A stretch of 54,282 nt of DNA from Methanotrichaceae archaeon. GTDB taxonomy: Archaea > Halobacteriota > Methanosarcinia > Methanotrichales > Methanotrichaceae. The DNA lies in the NCBI GenBank assembly GCA_016927425.1, contig JAFGMR010000090.1:1-54282 (forward strand), read 5' to 3'. Within the stretch, counting starts at the first letter, position 1. The number at the start of each line of letters is the position of its first letter. Positions 34,635-44,081 of this stretch are shown here, piece after piece. The notes beneath the pieces are model-generated. The model was not told the origin of the DNA. It did no database searches and saw only the letters and a list, made by a program, of their open reading frames with translations. A program made the translations under genes and the position numbers.

Positions 34635-36158
34635 AGAGGCATCCGGAGCATCATCCGATGTGGCAGACTTCGAATGCAGGCATCCTTGGATTATGTTCAC
34701 CACTCGTTGCGTGGCACCTCCATCGATCCTGTGAAGGTGCTTTTCCACATATGCCTGCCTATGCGTTGCAAGAACGCTGTCATCCTCCAGCAATCGCTGA
34801 ATTGCCGGGCGAAGCCTTTCCTCGCTATAGACACCAAGGGCAACTCCAGCCTCCACGTAGTCAACAGGATCCGGATTCCCGCTCAGGTTGAGGATGATTA
34901 TAGGTTTATTCAAAGCCACCGCTTCCATGGCAGTCGTCGAGTGCCTGGTGATCATAAGGTCGCAGACGGTCACGAGCTCAATAATATCGAAGTCTTTGGG
35001 AACGATCAACGCGCTTATGGGATGCATATCTAGGTGATGATGGATCATCACCGTATGCTCCTCGCCCTCGGCCGGATGCTGCTTGATGATCAGAGTGGCT
35101 CCGTTCAAGCCCTCAATGGCCCCGAAGACCGCCTCCAAGTTCATCAAGTTCTCCTCCTTGCTCAGCCCATGGGTCTGAGTGGCCCATAAGACAATTTTAT
35201 TGCCTGGATCGATGCCATGCTCATTAAGGAAACTTGTCTTTGAGTATAGATATTTAGATTTATATAATAGATCATATCTGGGAAGTCCAACGACTTTAAT
35301 CCGCTTGGCCATGTTATGCTTCTCTTTAATCTCTGCATACATCTTCCCCGATGCTAAGAAATATTGGGGCATTAACGAGGAATCCTGAAATATGATTGAG
35401 CGACATTCATCCACAGAATCCAATACATTAGCTGATTGAAGCACTATGGACCAAGCATGCGAGTCCACAAGCTTGGTGTAGATGCAGTCGTCGTTCGAGA
35501 TAATTACAGTGGGGCGGATATGCTCAAGCAGATTCCTAATGCTATATCCCAAGAGAGCATTATTGAGTAACTGCCTGGGATTATAAAAGGATGAAATACA
35601 TTGCGACAGATTTTCCCACTCATCACAGGGAAGCTGCTCCAAGATGCGATTGCGATGCATCCTCCATTGTACCGACCTGCAGAGGCTGAAACTTAGGCTG
35701 CGAATTAGATCAAAAGGAGAGGCATGCTTGAACTTCTCGTAGCCGTCATCGAGGAAGAACATATGATAATTGATGTCAGGATTATGCCTTTTCAAGTGGT
35801 CCTCGATGCTGTAAAACATGTAATCCCCAGCGATTAAGCCATCCGGCGAGCGAACCTCAACCTTTCGATCCCTGGATATAAATAGCAGCTCAGCGGGATG
35901 AATTGAAGATCTAACGAATATATCGCGCATTAGTCTCATGAGGCAATGTATATCGATGCTTTCTTGTGATGAAATACCAATATTTGCTGGATTTGATGCC
36001 CGGCTTACAAGTAAATTTGAATAATTATTAATAAATAGATACCTAACACTGAATACGCCTACGTCTCCTTGAAGCATCCTTTCAAGGGCTGGAATTCGCA
36101 AGATGTCCTCTAAAGCCATGGCCTGGATGGATTGATTACCAATTTTCGGAGATTTCAT
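34626..36158 (-). CDS. Glycosyltransferase, GT-B-like (CDP-glycerophosphotransferase/capsule type), C-terminus altered
   Basis: 510 residues. No confident family, but the C-terminal half has LVVWATQTH-like and TLIIKQHPAEGEEHTV motifs. It continues DLMITRHSTTAMEAVALNKPIIILN, read as two adjacent pieces. This is the arrangement of CDP-glycerol transferases and capsule glycosyltransferases. By position, just before neuA, it could transfer the nonulosonic acid. The region is visibly more A+T-rich than the neighbours, which suggests transfer. A 71-nt tandem duplication at the 3' end replaces the original tail. It overlaps the downstream end of the GT4 gene by ATGA. Confidence 0.75.
   Translation of the reverse strand: MKSPKIGNQSIQAMALEDILRIPALERMLQGDVGVFSVRYLFINNYSNLLVSRASNPANIGISSQESIDIHCLMRLMRDIFVRSSIHPAELLFISRDRKVEVRSPDGLIAGDYMFYSIEDHLKRHNPDINYHMFFLDDGYEKFKHASPFDLIRSLSFSLCRSVQWRMHRNRILEQLPCDEWENLSQCISSFYNPRQLLNNALLGYSIRNLLEHIRPTVIISNDDCIYTKLVDSHAWSIVLQSANVLDSVDECRSIIFQDSSLMPQYFLASGKMYAEIKEKHNMAKRIKVVGLPRYDLLYKSKYLYSKTSFLNEHGIDPGNKIVLWATQTHGLSKEENLMNLEAVFGAIEGLNGATLIIKQHPAEGEEHTVMIHHHLDMHPISALIVPKDFDIIELVTVCDLMITRHSTTAMEAVALNKPIIILNLSGNPDPVDYVEAGVALGVYSEERLRPAIQRLLEDDSVLATHRQAYVEKHLHRIDGGATQRVVNIIQGCLHSKSATSDDAPDASEW
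34668..34705 (-). repeat. 38-nt repeat unit, copy 2 of a 71-nt tandem duplication
   Basis: This copy is the in-gene one: it encodes VVNIIQGCLHSK at the end of the glycosyltransferase. The partner copy at 34597-34634 encodes the same residues (VVNIIQRCLHSK) in the ancestral frame. Confidence 0.9.
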
Positions 36159-37318
36159 CCGATTATCTCCTCATAAATGCCTGAGAAGATCATTCCTATC
36201 TTCTTCTCATCGAACCGATCCCGGGCTCGCTTTTTGATCGTCTCAGGATCGTAAGCCTGGAAATTATCGAGCATAAAATCGATAGCCCCCACCAAGCCTT
36301 CATAGTCCCCTGGATCCAACAAAATCCCGCATGATTCATCGACAAACTCCTCCGGCCCGCCGCATTTGGTCACTATGACGGGCTTTCCTTCTGCCAAAGC
36401 CTCGGCAGTCACCACAGAAAACGTCTCAAAGTTGCTATTCATAATGAAAAAGTGGCATCTGGAGAAGAAAAGGGCAATCTCCTCATCGCTTGCCCTTCCG
36501 TGGAAGAAAACCTTGTCGTTGAGAAGGCTCAGATTTGCGGCAAGGGCCTCAAGATTCCATCGATCCGGTCCTTCACCTACGATGTCCAGCCTAAAGTCGT
36601 CCCTTCTATCGGCCAGAACCTTAAGGGCTTTCAGTATTCCAGAGACGTTCTTCTGCCGATCGTCCAGAAGAGAGATATGAATAATCCTCTTCCTTATATC
36701 TCCCCCTTCGTCAATGCTGCTACGACGAATTGAGATGGGCGATGCGATATATATTACATTGGGAACGATCGAATAGCGATTTTTTATCCCTGCGTCGACC
36801 ATAGCATCCCTTAACTTTCGGCTAACGGTAGTGATCCGTTTGGCCCTATTGCCCGCCCATCTTATCGCAGCCTTCATCAATATGGATCTTCTGCCGAAGC
36901 TTCCATCCTCAATCAGATAGCCGGTAGAGTGTTCAGTGATGATATATGGATAGCCCTTCAGGAATGAGAGTAGAAGGGCTATCAGCCCTGCCGGATAGAT
37001 CACATTAACGTGAAGAATATCCGGCCTACCTCGACGGGCTTCGACGATCTCTAGTCCGTCCCTTATGCCCTGTAGATAGGCAAGAATTAGATCACACGTT
37101 TTATGCCGCATACCAGATCCAATCTTCTTAAAGATACCGATCTCAAGGAGGCCCTCATCCTCCGATACTATCACTTTATCTTCGGCTCCTCTTGTGTCAA
37201 TATATAATACTGAGACATCACAGTACCGCGATACCGCAAGTGCATGCCTCCTTATGAACAATCCCTCTACAGGATTGTCTGGATTGGGATACCAGCTTGC
37301 CAAGAATAGCACTTTCAC
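36155..37318 (-). CDS. GT4 family glycosyltransferase
   Basis: About 387 residues from a GTG at 37318 that begins VKVLFLASWYPNPDNPVEG, a typical GT4 N-terminus. The frame is open to 37507, but that would overlap asnB and add an unconserved tail. Donor-binding motifs are in the C-terminal domain: VGEGPDRWNLEALA, FFHGRASDEEIALFFSRCHF and NSNFETFSVVTAEALAEGKP with the E-x7-E pattern. GYPYIITEHSTGYL is also characteristic. It probably adds a sugar to the lipid-linked glycan. Donor unknown. Confidence 0.85.
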   Translation of the reverse strand: MKVLFLASWYPNPDNPVEGLFIRRHALAVSRYCDVSVLYIDTRGAEDKVIVSEDEGLLEIGIFKKIGSGMRHKTCDLILAYLQGIRDGLEIVEARRGRPDILHVNVIYPAGLIALLLSFLKGYPYIITEHSTGYLIEDGSFGRRSILMKAAIRWAGNRAKRITTVSRKLRDAMVDAGIKNRYSIVPNVIYIASPISIRRSSIDEGGDIRKRIIHISLLDDRQKNVSGILKALKVLADRRDDFRLDIVGEGPDRWNLEALAANLSLLNDKVFFHGRASDEEIALFFSRCHFFIMNSNFETFSVVTAEALAEGKPVIVTKCGGPEEFVDESCGILLDPGDYEGLVGAIDFMLDNFQAYDPETIKKRARDRFDEKKIGMIFSGIYEEIIG

Positions 37319-37478
37319 CGAATGGTGGCCAGCCCCAATGGCCCAATCGACTTTAGGTTTGCACATTGCATCGTTAGAGACGCTTGGGAGGCCAAGAGAA
37401 TCGGGGGCTTCAAGCACTTGGGCCTTATCGAGGCTGACCCGATGGCGTTGCATGAATATATGTTTGAAGTACCCTTTT

Positions 37479-39329
37479 TCATTCAGTCGGTCGCTGCATC
37501 TGCTCATCCACGAACTCCCTAAGCCACATCTCCAGGTTCAATACCCGCCAGAGCTCCTCGCTCCAGTTGCGAATGCCCTTCCTGTGCTCGTCCACCATCG
37601 ATGAAACCACTGGGGGCTTCCAGTACTTTCGGGAACGGAACTCCTCTGACTCCACAACCTCCCCCATCATGCTGGCCAAAGCCGGATTTGCGAGCCAGTC
37701 CTTGTCCGGGGTGGCAAAGCCGATCTTGTCCTTGCGTCCGAGTATGCGCGAGGAGACCAGGTCCTTCATTGCCCTGCGAAATACGTACTTGGTCGTTCCA
37801 TCCCTGATCTTGTAGTTGGAGGGAAGGGAGAGCGCAAGCTCCACGAGCCGATAGTCCAGGAATGGAACGCGAGACTCGATCGACCAGCGCATGGAGTTCT
37901 TGTCCTCGTATCGGAGGAGCTGAGGGATGCTGTATTTGACCAGGTTATTGAGGAGCGCGGAGTTTAGATCAAAGCCCCTCTCCACGAATGGGTTGGAGAC
38001 CGGCCCGCTGTAGAAGCGCTGCAGATAGCCCTGCTTCCGTTGCCATATCCTCTCCATGATCCCCTGGACGATCTCGAATCTGCCGCCAAGGACCGCAAGG
38101 GGAAAGATCACAAGGTCATCGAAGCGACGGCTCAAGAGCGCGGCGGCCGCTTCTGCCTCCTTCAATCGCCCTTTTTTTAGCGATTCAAATATATAATATT
38201 TAAAATAGATAAAATAGCCAGCCAATATCTCATCTGCCCCCTGCCCGTCCAAGAGCACCTTCATGCCACTTTGATGGGCAAGCTGCATCACCCTATACTG
38301 GCCGTATATGGATAATGTGGCAAAGGGCTCTTCCTGGGTGCGGACGAGGTCGGAGAGATCCCTCATCAGATCCTCGGGCGTCGGGGTCATCCGATATGTC
38401 TCGACGTCCGTATCCCCAACCACCTCATCGATATAGGAGGACTCGTCCACATCTGCATCTGGAAAAACCATTGAGAAAGCCTTTATGCGGTTTTCCTTAA
38501 GAAGCCGCCGCATCATGTAGACGATTGAAGAAGAGTCGATGCCCCCGCTCAGACAAGAGCCTACCGGGACGTCAGCAATCAGCCTCAATCGAACGCTATC
38601 CTGGAATAATTCCCTAATGCACACCTCGGCATCCTCCAAGGAGAGGGAGGAGCTCTCGATGCCATTAGTCAGATCGTACCACTTGAACCTCTCAACCTGC
38701 CCGCCGGATAGGCGATATATCAGGCACTCTCCAGGCATCAGCCGATATATGTCGGAGAAGAAGGTCTCCCTGCAGTGATCGTGAAATCCATAGGCAAGAT
38801 ACTCGTAGACCATCCGGTCGTTGGGCAGCCTAGGCATGGGATGCTCCAGAATGCATCTGATCTCGGAAGAGAAGATCAGGCCGTCGCCATCCAGATGGTA
38901 GTATAGGGGCTTGATCCCAAAGCGATCCCTGCTCAGGAAGAGCTCTCCCTTCCTCTTATCAAAGATCGCAAACGCCCACATGCCGTTGAACCGTTGGCAG
39001 CATGCGCTCCCCCACTCCTCATATGAGTGGATTATAACCTCCGTATCGGTCCTCGATCTGAAACGATGACCTAATCCCTCCAGCTCCCCCCTGATGGAGG
39101 AGAAGTTATAGATCTCCCCGTTGAAGACGATCCAGATATTTCCGTCCTCATTGGACATCGGCTGCTTGCCTAGCGGGGATAGGTCGATGATTGAGAGCCG
39201 TCGATGGCCCAAGGATACCCTACCGTCTGAGTACGACCCCCCGTCATCCGGACCGCGATGGCTCAGATCCCGGTTCATACGTGCGATCAGCGATTCGTCC
39301 TTCCAGGTGAAGCCATTGATGCCGCACAA
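37479..39329 (-). CDS. asnB: Asparagine synthase (glutamine-hydrolysing)
   Basis: 616 residues. Class-II glutaminase domain with the nucleophile Cys2 in MCGINGF, then HRGPDDGG and FNGEIYNF. The C-terminal PP-loop synthetase domain has CLSGGIDSSSIVY near 257 and LLDGQGADEILAGY. Homologues inside glycan clusters often amidate sugar acids instead of making asparagine for protein synthesis. As the first gene of the minus-strand cluster it may act on the nonulosonic acid or another uronic acid. Either role is possible. Confidence 0.9.
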   Translation of the reverse strand: MCGINGFTWKDESLIARMNRDLSHRGPDDGGSYSDGRVSLGHRRLSIIDLSPLGKQPMSNEDGNIWIVFNGEIYNFSSIRGELEGLGHRFRSRTDTEVIIHSYEEWGSACCQRFNGMWAFAIFDKRKGELFLSRDRFGIKPLYYHLDGDGLIFSSEIRCILEHPMPRLPNDRMVYEYLAYGFHDHCRETFFSDIYRLMPGECLIYRLSGGQVERFKWYDLTNGIESSSLSLEDAEVCIRELFQDSVRLRLIADVPVGSCLSGGIDSSSIVYMMRRLLKENRIKAFSMVFPDADVDESSYIDEVVGDTDVETYRMTPTPEDLMRDLSDLVRTQEEPFATLSIYGQYRVMQLAHQSGMKVLLDGQGADEILAGYFIYFKYYIFESLKKGRLKEAEAAAALLSRRFDDLVIFPLAVLGGRFEIVQGIMERIWQRKQGYLQRFYSGPVSNPFVERGFDLNSALLNNLVKYSIPQLLRYEDKNSMRWSIESRVPFLDYRLVELALSLPSNYKIRDGTTKYVFRRAMKDLVSSRILGRKDKIGFATPDKDWLANPALASMMGEVVESEEFRSRKYWKPPVVSSMVDEHRKGIRNWSEELWRVLNLEMWLREFVDEQMQRPTE

Positions 39330-39634
39330 CCTTTTAGGCCTCCCGCATGATATCGCTTCATCGAGGGTGAATGATAAACTTCACGGGATGGTAGCGAGGA
39401 AAGCCCGCCCGCGCAGAGGCACGACAAAGTCCAAGGACTCCGCGAGAAGGTCGCGATTCCAGCCTCAGCCGACGGGCTTGCTCACACCAGAAGCGCGAGC
39501 CAGTCCAAGGGCTCCTGGAGATTTGGGCGAATAGTGGACGATTCCGTCGCCCTCCGGTGCGCGGACGGTTTCCATGTGCGGCAGCTCCCGCGCCCCTTTG
39601 AACGGCCCAACGCTCTTTTCCAGACAGCTAATTG

Positions 39635-39652
39635 ATCGAAATTCCTTTCGAT
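39635..39652. promoter_or_regulatory. Inverted repeat upstream of the acetate transporter
   Basis: ATCGAAA-TTCC-TTTCGAT, 7-bp arms, about 105 nt before the satP start. Candidate regulator site by position. Confidence 0.4.
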
Positions 39653-39682
39653 GATTCATTTCATTGTAATTGATTTACATTA

Positions 39683-39692
39683 TTATCGATAA
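39683..39692. promoter_or_regulatory. 10-bp palindrome upstream of the acetate transporter
   Basis: TTATCGATAA in the context ACATTATTATCGATAAC. Its TTATC/GATAA half-sites resemble those of the acs copy 2 palindrome (TGATAATTATCA), so a shared regulator is possible. Confidence 0.35.
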
Positions 39693-39758
39693 CATTTCGT
39701 AGGGGAAGCGATTAATACGAATAATTTACCATATCATTTAGTTAAGGAGGGAAATGCC

Positions 39759-40364
39759 TTGAAAGATCTCAAGACTGCAACAGAATCGGCGTTCAAGATC
39801 AAGGACACAACGGCCAACCCAGCCCCGCTGGGACTGATGGGCTTTGGAATGACTACCGTTCTCCTGAACCTTCATAACGCCGGGTACTTCGAGCTTGGAG
39901 GGATGATATTGGCAATGGGGATCTTCTACGGAGGGATTGCTCAGATCATAGCAGGCATTATGGAGTGGAAGAAGAACAACACCTTCGGCACAACAGCCTT
40001 CACGTCCTATGGGCTCTTTTGGCTCTCATTGGTGGCCCTCATATTGATGCCGGGCCTAGGGCTTGGGACGGCAACATCCAAGACGGCCCTCGTCGCTTAC
40101 TTCATAATGTGGGGAATATTCACGGGTGTTCTCTTCATTGGGACGTTGAGGCTCAACCGGGCCCTGCAGTTCGTCTTCCTGAGCCTGACGGTCCTCTTCT
40201 TCCTGCTTGCCATCCGAGACGCGACAGGCAACGCCTTTATCGGCACGCTGGCTGGCTACGAGGGGATAATCTGCGGAGCATCCGCGATTTATGCCGGACT
40301 CGCCCAAGTGCTCAACGAGGTCTACGGCAAAGTCGTTGCCCCATTGGGCCCGGTGAAGCGATAG
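39759..40364 (+). CDS. satP: Acetate uptake transporter, AceTr (SatP/GPR1/FUN34/YaaH) family
   Basis: 201 residues with six membrane helices. The family signature NPAPLGL is at residues 20-26, before the first helix. [16 protein letters not shown] and [19 protein letters not shown] are typical conserved blocks. It imports acetate or acetic acid, the sole energy substrate if this is Methanothrix. The start is TTG at 39759 with AAGGAGGG 7 nt upstream; the nearby ATG is out of frame. It is monocistronic, and its AT-rich upstream region has palindromes resembling those before the acs genes. Confidence 0.93.
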   Translation: MKDLKTATESAFKIKDTTANPAPLGLMGFGMTTVLLNLHNAGYFELGGMILAMGIFYGGIAQIIAGIMEWKKNNTFGTTAFTSYGLFWLSLVALILMPGLGLGTATSKTALVAYFIMWGIFTGVLFIGTLRLNRALQFVFLSLTVLFFLLAIRDATGNAFIGTLAGYEGIICGASAIYAGLAQVLNEVYGKVVAPLGPVKR

Positions 40365-40644
40365 GCAACTCTCCAGCAGGAGGGGAACCCCCCCCATTCA
40401 TTTCTCCGAGATGTGATCTTCGCGATTATTATCGGCCTTCACCTCAATCGCCGATCCATAACGGTCAATCGCAGATATCTATAAGTAGTAGATTTGAGGT
40501 AATACATTGGAGAAATATCGCGGGGGTGTTGGAGGACAGACAAGAATAACCGGCATTTGACCCAGATATGGGACTCTGGGGTCCCTTGCAACGCAATGGA
40601 GATATAACGGATTTAATTTAAATTTCTTAGATGGACTGATTATA

Positions 40645-41562
40645 ATGTATGGAATATTTAAGAATGCGGTCTCCCCGACTACAGGAGAGATCTTCGGAAC
40701 CGGATGGCTTCCACCCATGCCGGATCTGAGGGACATGTCGGACCAGGATCCCCAGATCGTCGCGATGAGCGCGAAGCTTGGACTGCCCAAGGAGAAACCA
40801 GGAAAGGCCATTCCTGCCAGCGTCGACCTGAGGCCTTGGTTCTCTCCTGTCGAGGACCAGAAGAACCTGGGTTCGTGCACCGCACACGCTGCGGTGGGGG
40901 TTGTGGAGTATTTCCAGCGTCGCGGATTTGGAAAACATATAGACGGATCCCGTCTGTTCATTTACAAGACCACGCGGAACCTGATGGGAGTTACCGGCGA
41001 CACCGGGGCATGGCTGAGGAATACCATGGGCGCCCTGGTCCTATGCGGAGTCCCTCCTGAGAGGTACTGGCCCTACAAGGTGGAGGACTTCGAACTCGAG
41101 CCCAGCAACTTCGTCTACGCAGTCGCCGACAACTACGAGGCATTGAGATACTTCTGCCACGATCCCCTGGGATCGAACATCCCGAAGGATAAGGTGCTAA
41201 CCAGGATCAAGGCCTACCTGGCCTGCGGCATACCCTCGATGTTCGGCTTCTTCGGATTCCCATCCTTCGATAGCGCAGACATCCCAGGCGGCATCCCCTT
41301 CCCCTGCCCACGCGAGAGTGCCGAGTGGGGCCATGCGATAGTTGCCGCAGGATACGACGACAAGAAGAAGATCAAGAACAAGAAGTGCGACAAGACGACG
41401 ACAGGCGCCCTTCTCATCAGGAACTCCTGGGGCACGGATTGGGGCGACAAGGGCTATGGCTGGCTGCCCTATGAGTACGTCCTTCAGGGGCTTGCGCTCG
41501 ACTTCTGGTCCCTGATGAGCATGGAATGGGTGGATACGGATAAGTTCGGCCTGGAAGAATAG
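40645..41562 (+). CDS. Papain-like (C1A) cysteine peptidase
   Basis: 305 residues with a complete papain catalytic set: oxyanion Gln72 (EDQKNLGSC), nucleophile Cys78 in LGSCTAHA, His230 in EWGHAIVAAGYDD and Asn260 in LIRNSWGTDWGDKGYGWLP. There is no signal peptide and only a short N-terminal region (about 58 residues) where a propeptide would be. It may therefore work in the cytoplasm or be controlled differently. The TATA-like AATTTAAATT palindrome at 40615-40624 lies about 25 nt before the ATG, so the mRNA is probably leaderless. Substrate unknown. Confidence 0.88.
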   Translation: MYGIFKNAVSPTTGEIFGTGWLPPMPDLRDMSDQDPQIVAMSAKLGLPKEKPGKAIPASVDLRPWFSPVEDQKNLGSCTAHAAVGVVEYFQRRGFGKHIDGSRLFIYKTTRNLMGVTGDTGAWLRNTMGALVLCGVPPERYWPYKVEDFELEPSNFVYAVADNYEALRYFCHDPLGSNIPKDKVLTRIKAYLACGIPSMFGFFGFPSFDSADIPGGIPFPCPRESAEWGHAIVAAGYDDKKKIKNKKCDKTTTGALLIRNSWGTDWGDKGYGWLPYEYVLQGLALDFWSLMSMEWVDTDKFGLEE

Positions 41563-41574
41563 GCCGCCATAAAC

Positions 41575-41581
41575 TTTTTTT
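41575..41581 (+). terminator. Oligo-T terminator after the cysteine peptidase
   Basis: A run of seven T, 12 nt after the stop codon and before the next ribosome site; archaeal RNA polymerase stops at such tracts without a hairpin. Confidence 0.5.
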
Positions 41582-41596
41582 ATCCCCGGAGGGTCG

Positions 41597-43585
41597 ATGA
41601 ACGATCTCGCAGGGGAGCTGAGCCCCTATCTGCTTCAGCATGCCAATGATCCCGTCGACTGGCACCCCTGGGGAGAGGAGGCCTTCGAGAAGGCCAGGCG
41701 GGAGGATAAGCCGATCTTCCTCTCCATTGGCTACTCAGCATGCCACTGGTGCCACGTAATGGCCCGTGAGTCGTTCCAGAATCCGGATGTAGCCAGACTG
41801 CTCAACGGGGAGTTCGTCTCCATAAAGGTGGATCGCGAGGAGCGGCCGGACATCGACGGGATCTACATGTCGGCCTGCCAGGAGATGACAGGCCAAGGAG
41901 GCTGGCCTCTCTCAATCTTTATGACGCCTGAAGGAAGGCCCTTTCTTGCCACAACATACATCCCGGGGCCGCCCGGCCGCGGCAGCCTGCTGGGACTCCT
42001 TCCACAGATAACCGAGATGTGGAAGGGGAGGAGAGGCGACCTCTATGCATATGCAGAGGCGTTGATGGCCCGCATGACCGAAGGTCCTGCCGACCGAGGG
42101 GAGATGGATCTGGAGATGATGCACCAGGCATTTGGAGGCATAGCTCGCAGCTTCGATTGGATACACGGCGGATTTGGAAAGGCGCCCAAGTTTCCAAATC
42201 CCAATAACATCCTATTCTTGCTTCGCTACTGGAAGCGATATAAAGATGCAACAGCGCTCGATATGGCCGAGACAGCCCTCGATGCCATGCGCAGGGGCGG
42301 CATCTTTGACCAGGTTGGATTCGGATTCCACCGCTACTCCACCGACGCGGAGTGGTCGCTTCCTCACTTCGAGAAGATGCTCTGCGACCAGGCCTTGCTT
42401 GAGATCGCCTACCTGGAGGCCTACCAGGCAACGGGACTCGATGCGTATGCCCGGACCGCCCGGGAGATACTGGAGTATGTAAAAAGGGAGATGACCTCTC
42501 CAGAAGGAGGATTCTACTCAGCAGAGGATGCGGACAGCGATGGGGAGGAAGGGGCCTTCTATATCTGGTCACCCGAGGAGTTCGAGGAAGCCCTTGGACC
42601 GCAGGCCAAGCCCATGATGAGTCTTTATGGAATCTCTTGCGATGGAAACGTCGGCTCCGAGGGCAGGATTAAACGAGGAAGGAACGTTCCAAGAGTTGCC
42701 TTAGATCCAAAAGAGGTCCCGGAGGACTTCGATCCGGAGTATTGTCGAAGGACCCTCCTCAGAGCAAGGGATGCTAGAGTCCACCCCCCCAAGGACGATA
42801 AGATCCTGACCGACGGAAACGGCCTGATGATCGCAGCCCTTGCGAGGGCGGCCTGGACGCTGAACGATAGGGGCTATGAAGAGATGGCCGAGAGGGCAGC
42901 CGAATTTCTGATGAGGGAGATGTACAAAAACGGAGCCCTCCTGCACCGCTACCGCTTGGGCGTTTCAGGGATCGAAGGAAAGCTGGACGACTACGCGTTC
43001 CTCATATGGGGGCTAATCGAGCTCTATCTTGCAACGTTCAAGGGAGGACACCTGGAGATGGCCCTGGACCTCTCCTCTGCAATGGTCGACCTCTTCTGGG
43101 ACGGGAGGCGAGGAGGGTTTTTCTTCACAGCCGAGGGCGACAAATCCCTGATAATCAGAGAGAAGGTCCTCTCCGACGGTTCCAACCCTTCCGGAAACGC
43201 TGTTGCCGCATGGAACCTGCTTCGCCTTTCCAAGCTGACGGGCCGCCTCGATCTGGAGGCGCTCGGAAGAGAGGCATTGCAGACCTCGCTCGGAAAGGCA
43301 AACCTAGCGGCATCTGCCCAAGCGATGATCGCCCTGGACTTTGCCATGGGACCTAACGAGGAGATCGTCATTGCCGGCCCGCGCAAAGAGGCCATTCATA
43401 TGGCCGGGATCTTGCGAAGCCGGTATCTCCCAAGAAGCGTTATTTCGCTCGCCGACGAAGGGGCAACCGAGATCGCGGAGGATATCCACCACATCCCAGG
43501 AGAAGCGACCGCCCATATCTGCTCAAATCGAACCTGCCAGCCACCAACCACCGATCGAGAGGAGCTGCTTCGGCGGCTGGGCTGA
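41597..43585 (+). CDS. DUF255 thioredoxin-domain protein (YyaL/SPATA20 family)
   Basis: 662 residues. The N-terminal thioredoxin-fold domain (DUF255) has SACHWCHVM with Cys49 and Cys52. The long C-terminal part is an alpha/alpha six-barrel related to N-acylglucosamine 2-epimerases, with [20 protein letters not shown] and [19 protein letters not shown]. The family is widespread and its function is still unclear. Length and domain order are normal. GGAGG precedes the ATG at 41597. Confidence 0.88.
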   Translation: MNDLAGELSPYLLQHANDPVDWHPWGEEAFEKARREDKPIFLSIGYSACHWCHVMARESFQNPDVARLLNGEFVSIKVDREERPDIDGIYMSACQEMTGQGGWPLSIFMTPEGRPFLATTYIPGPPGRGSLLGLLPQITEMWKGRRGDLYAYAEALMARMTEGPADRGEMDLEMMHQAFGGIARSFDWIHGGFGKAPKFPNPNNILFLLRYWKRYKDATALDMAETALDAMRRGGIFDQVGFGFHRYSTDAEWSLPHFEKMLCDQALLEIAYLEAYQATGLDAYARTAREILEYVKREMTSPEGGFYSAEDADSDGEEGAFYIWSPEEFEEALGPQAKPMMSLYGISCDGNVGSEGRIKRGRNVPRVALDPKEVPEDFDPEYCRRTLLRARDARVHPPKDDKILTDGNGLMIAALARAAWTLNDRGYEEMAERAAEFLMREMYKNGALLHRYRLGVSGIEGKLDDYAFLIWGLIELYLATFKGGHLEMALDLSSAMVDLFWDGRRGGFFFTAEGDKSLIIREKVLSDGSNPSGNAVAAWNLLRLSKLTGRLDLEALGREALQTSLGKANLAASAQAMIALDFAMGPNEEIVIAGPRKEAIHMAGILRSRYLPRSVISLADEGATEIAEDIHHIPGEATAHICSNRTCQPPTTDREELLRRLG

Positions 43586-44081
43586 AGGGGAGATGAGAGG
43601 CCAAGGGCGAAGGGCCCTATCGCGAATCGACAAGCTGGAAGGGCGGCGCCCCCATCACGCATAAGACGCATCCATTGAGGCATTCGACGAGAGCAATCCG
43701 GCACAATGCTTGCGTTCTGGCTTCATGGCGGGCTCGTGGCGATCATTGCCCGGGGCCTGTCCGAGGATTTGCTCCAAGGGACCGCGCGATGAGATTGCAA
43801 AGAGACAGGGGTGAGATTGCCAGGTCCCGCCTGACCAATCGATTAAGAGGCATCAATCCGGGATGAGGCGACGGCAAGATCTAAATACAACAACACCCCA
43901 ACTTTTAGTTTGGAGATTCGGCATCTTATGCCGAGGATTCGCTCATGGGATTTGACCAAAGCCTGATGAGGCATCATTGGAAGGAGCATCCTAGAGGAGA
44001 GTCCCGTTCTGCCACCGCCCCCATTACCCTGAGGTTGAGGGAGGCCTGTTTTGGACGGTAGGGCCGTCGGTGATGATTTGA
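43586..44081. other. Intergenic region before the amidoligase operon
   Basis: 496 nt with no supported gene. It contains a perfect small hairpin CGGCAT-CTT-ATGCCG at 43919-43933 and a TATA-like AACTTTTAGTTTGG nearby. A GGTGATG near 44069 serves the next gene. I found no tRNA or obvious box C/D or H/ACA RNA. Confidence 0.5.

Larger units (their letters stand above)
39330..39758. other. Divergent intergenic region asnB / satP
   Basis: 429 nt without a gene I can support. The left part (39330-39600) is GC-rich and looks like decayed coding sequence in no clear frame. The right part is AT-rich and carries the satP promoter with two palindromes, listed separately. Confidence 0.5.

Noticed and set aside
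37319-37507. N-terminal extension of the GT4 glycosyltransferase
   Set aside because: It would overlap asnB and adds 63 residues without family similarity; the typical GT4 start VKVLFLASW is at 37318.
43586-44081. Possible tRNA, CRISPR or box C/D RNA in the longest plain intergenic gaps
   Set aside because: No tRNA-like T-arm (GGTTCRA), no regularly spaced repeats and no paired C/D boxes were found here or elsewhere in the window.
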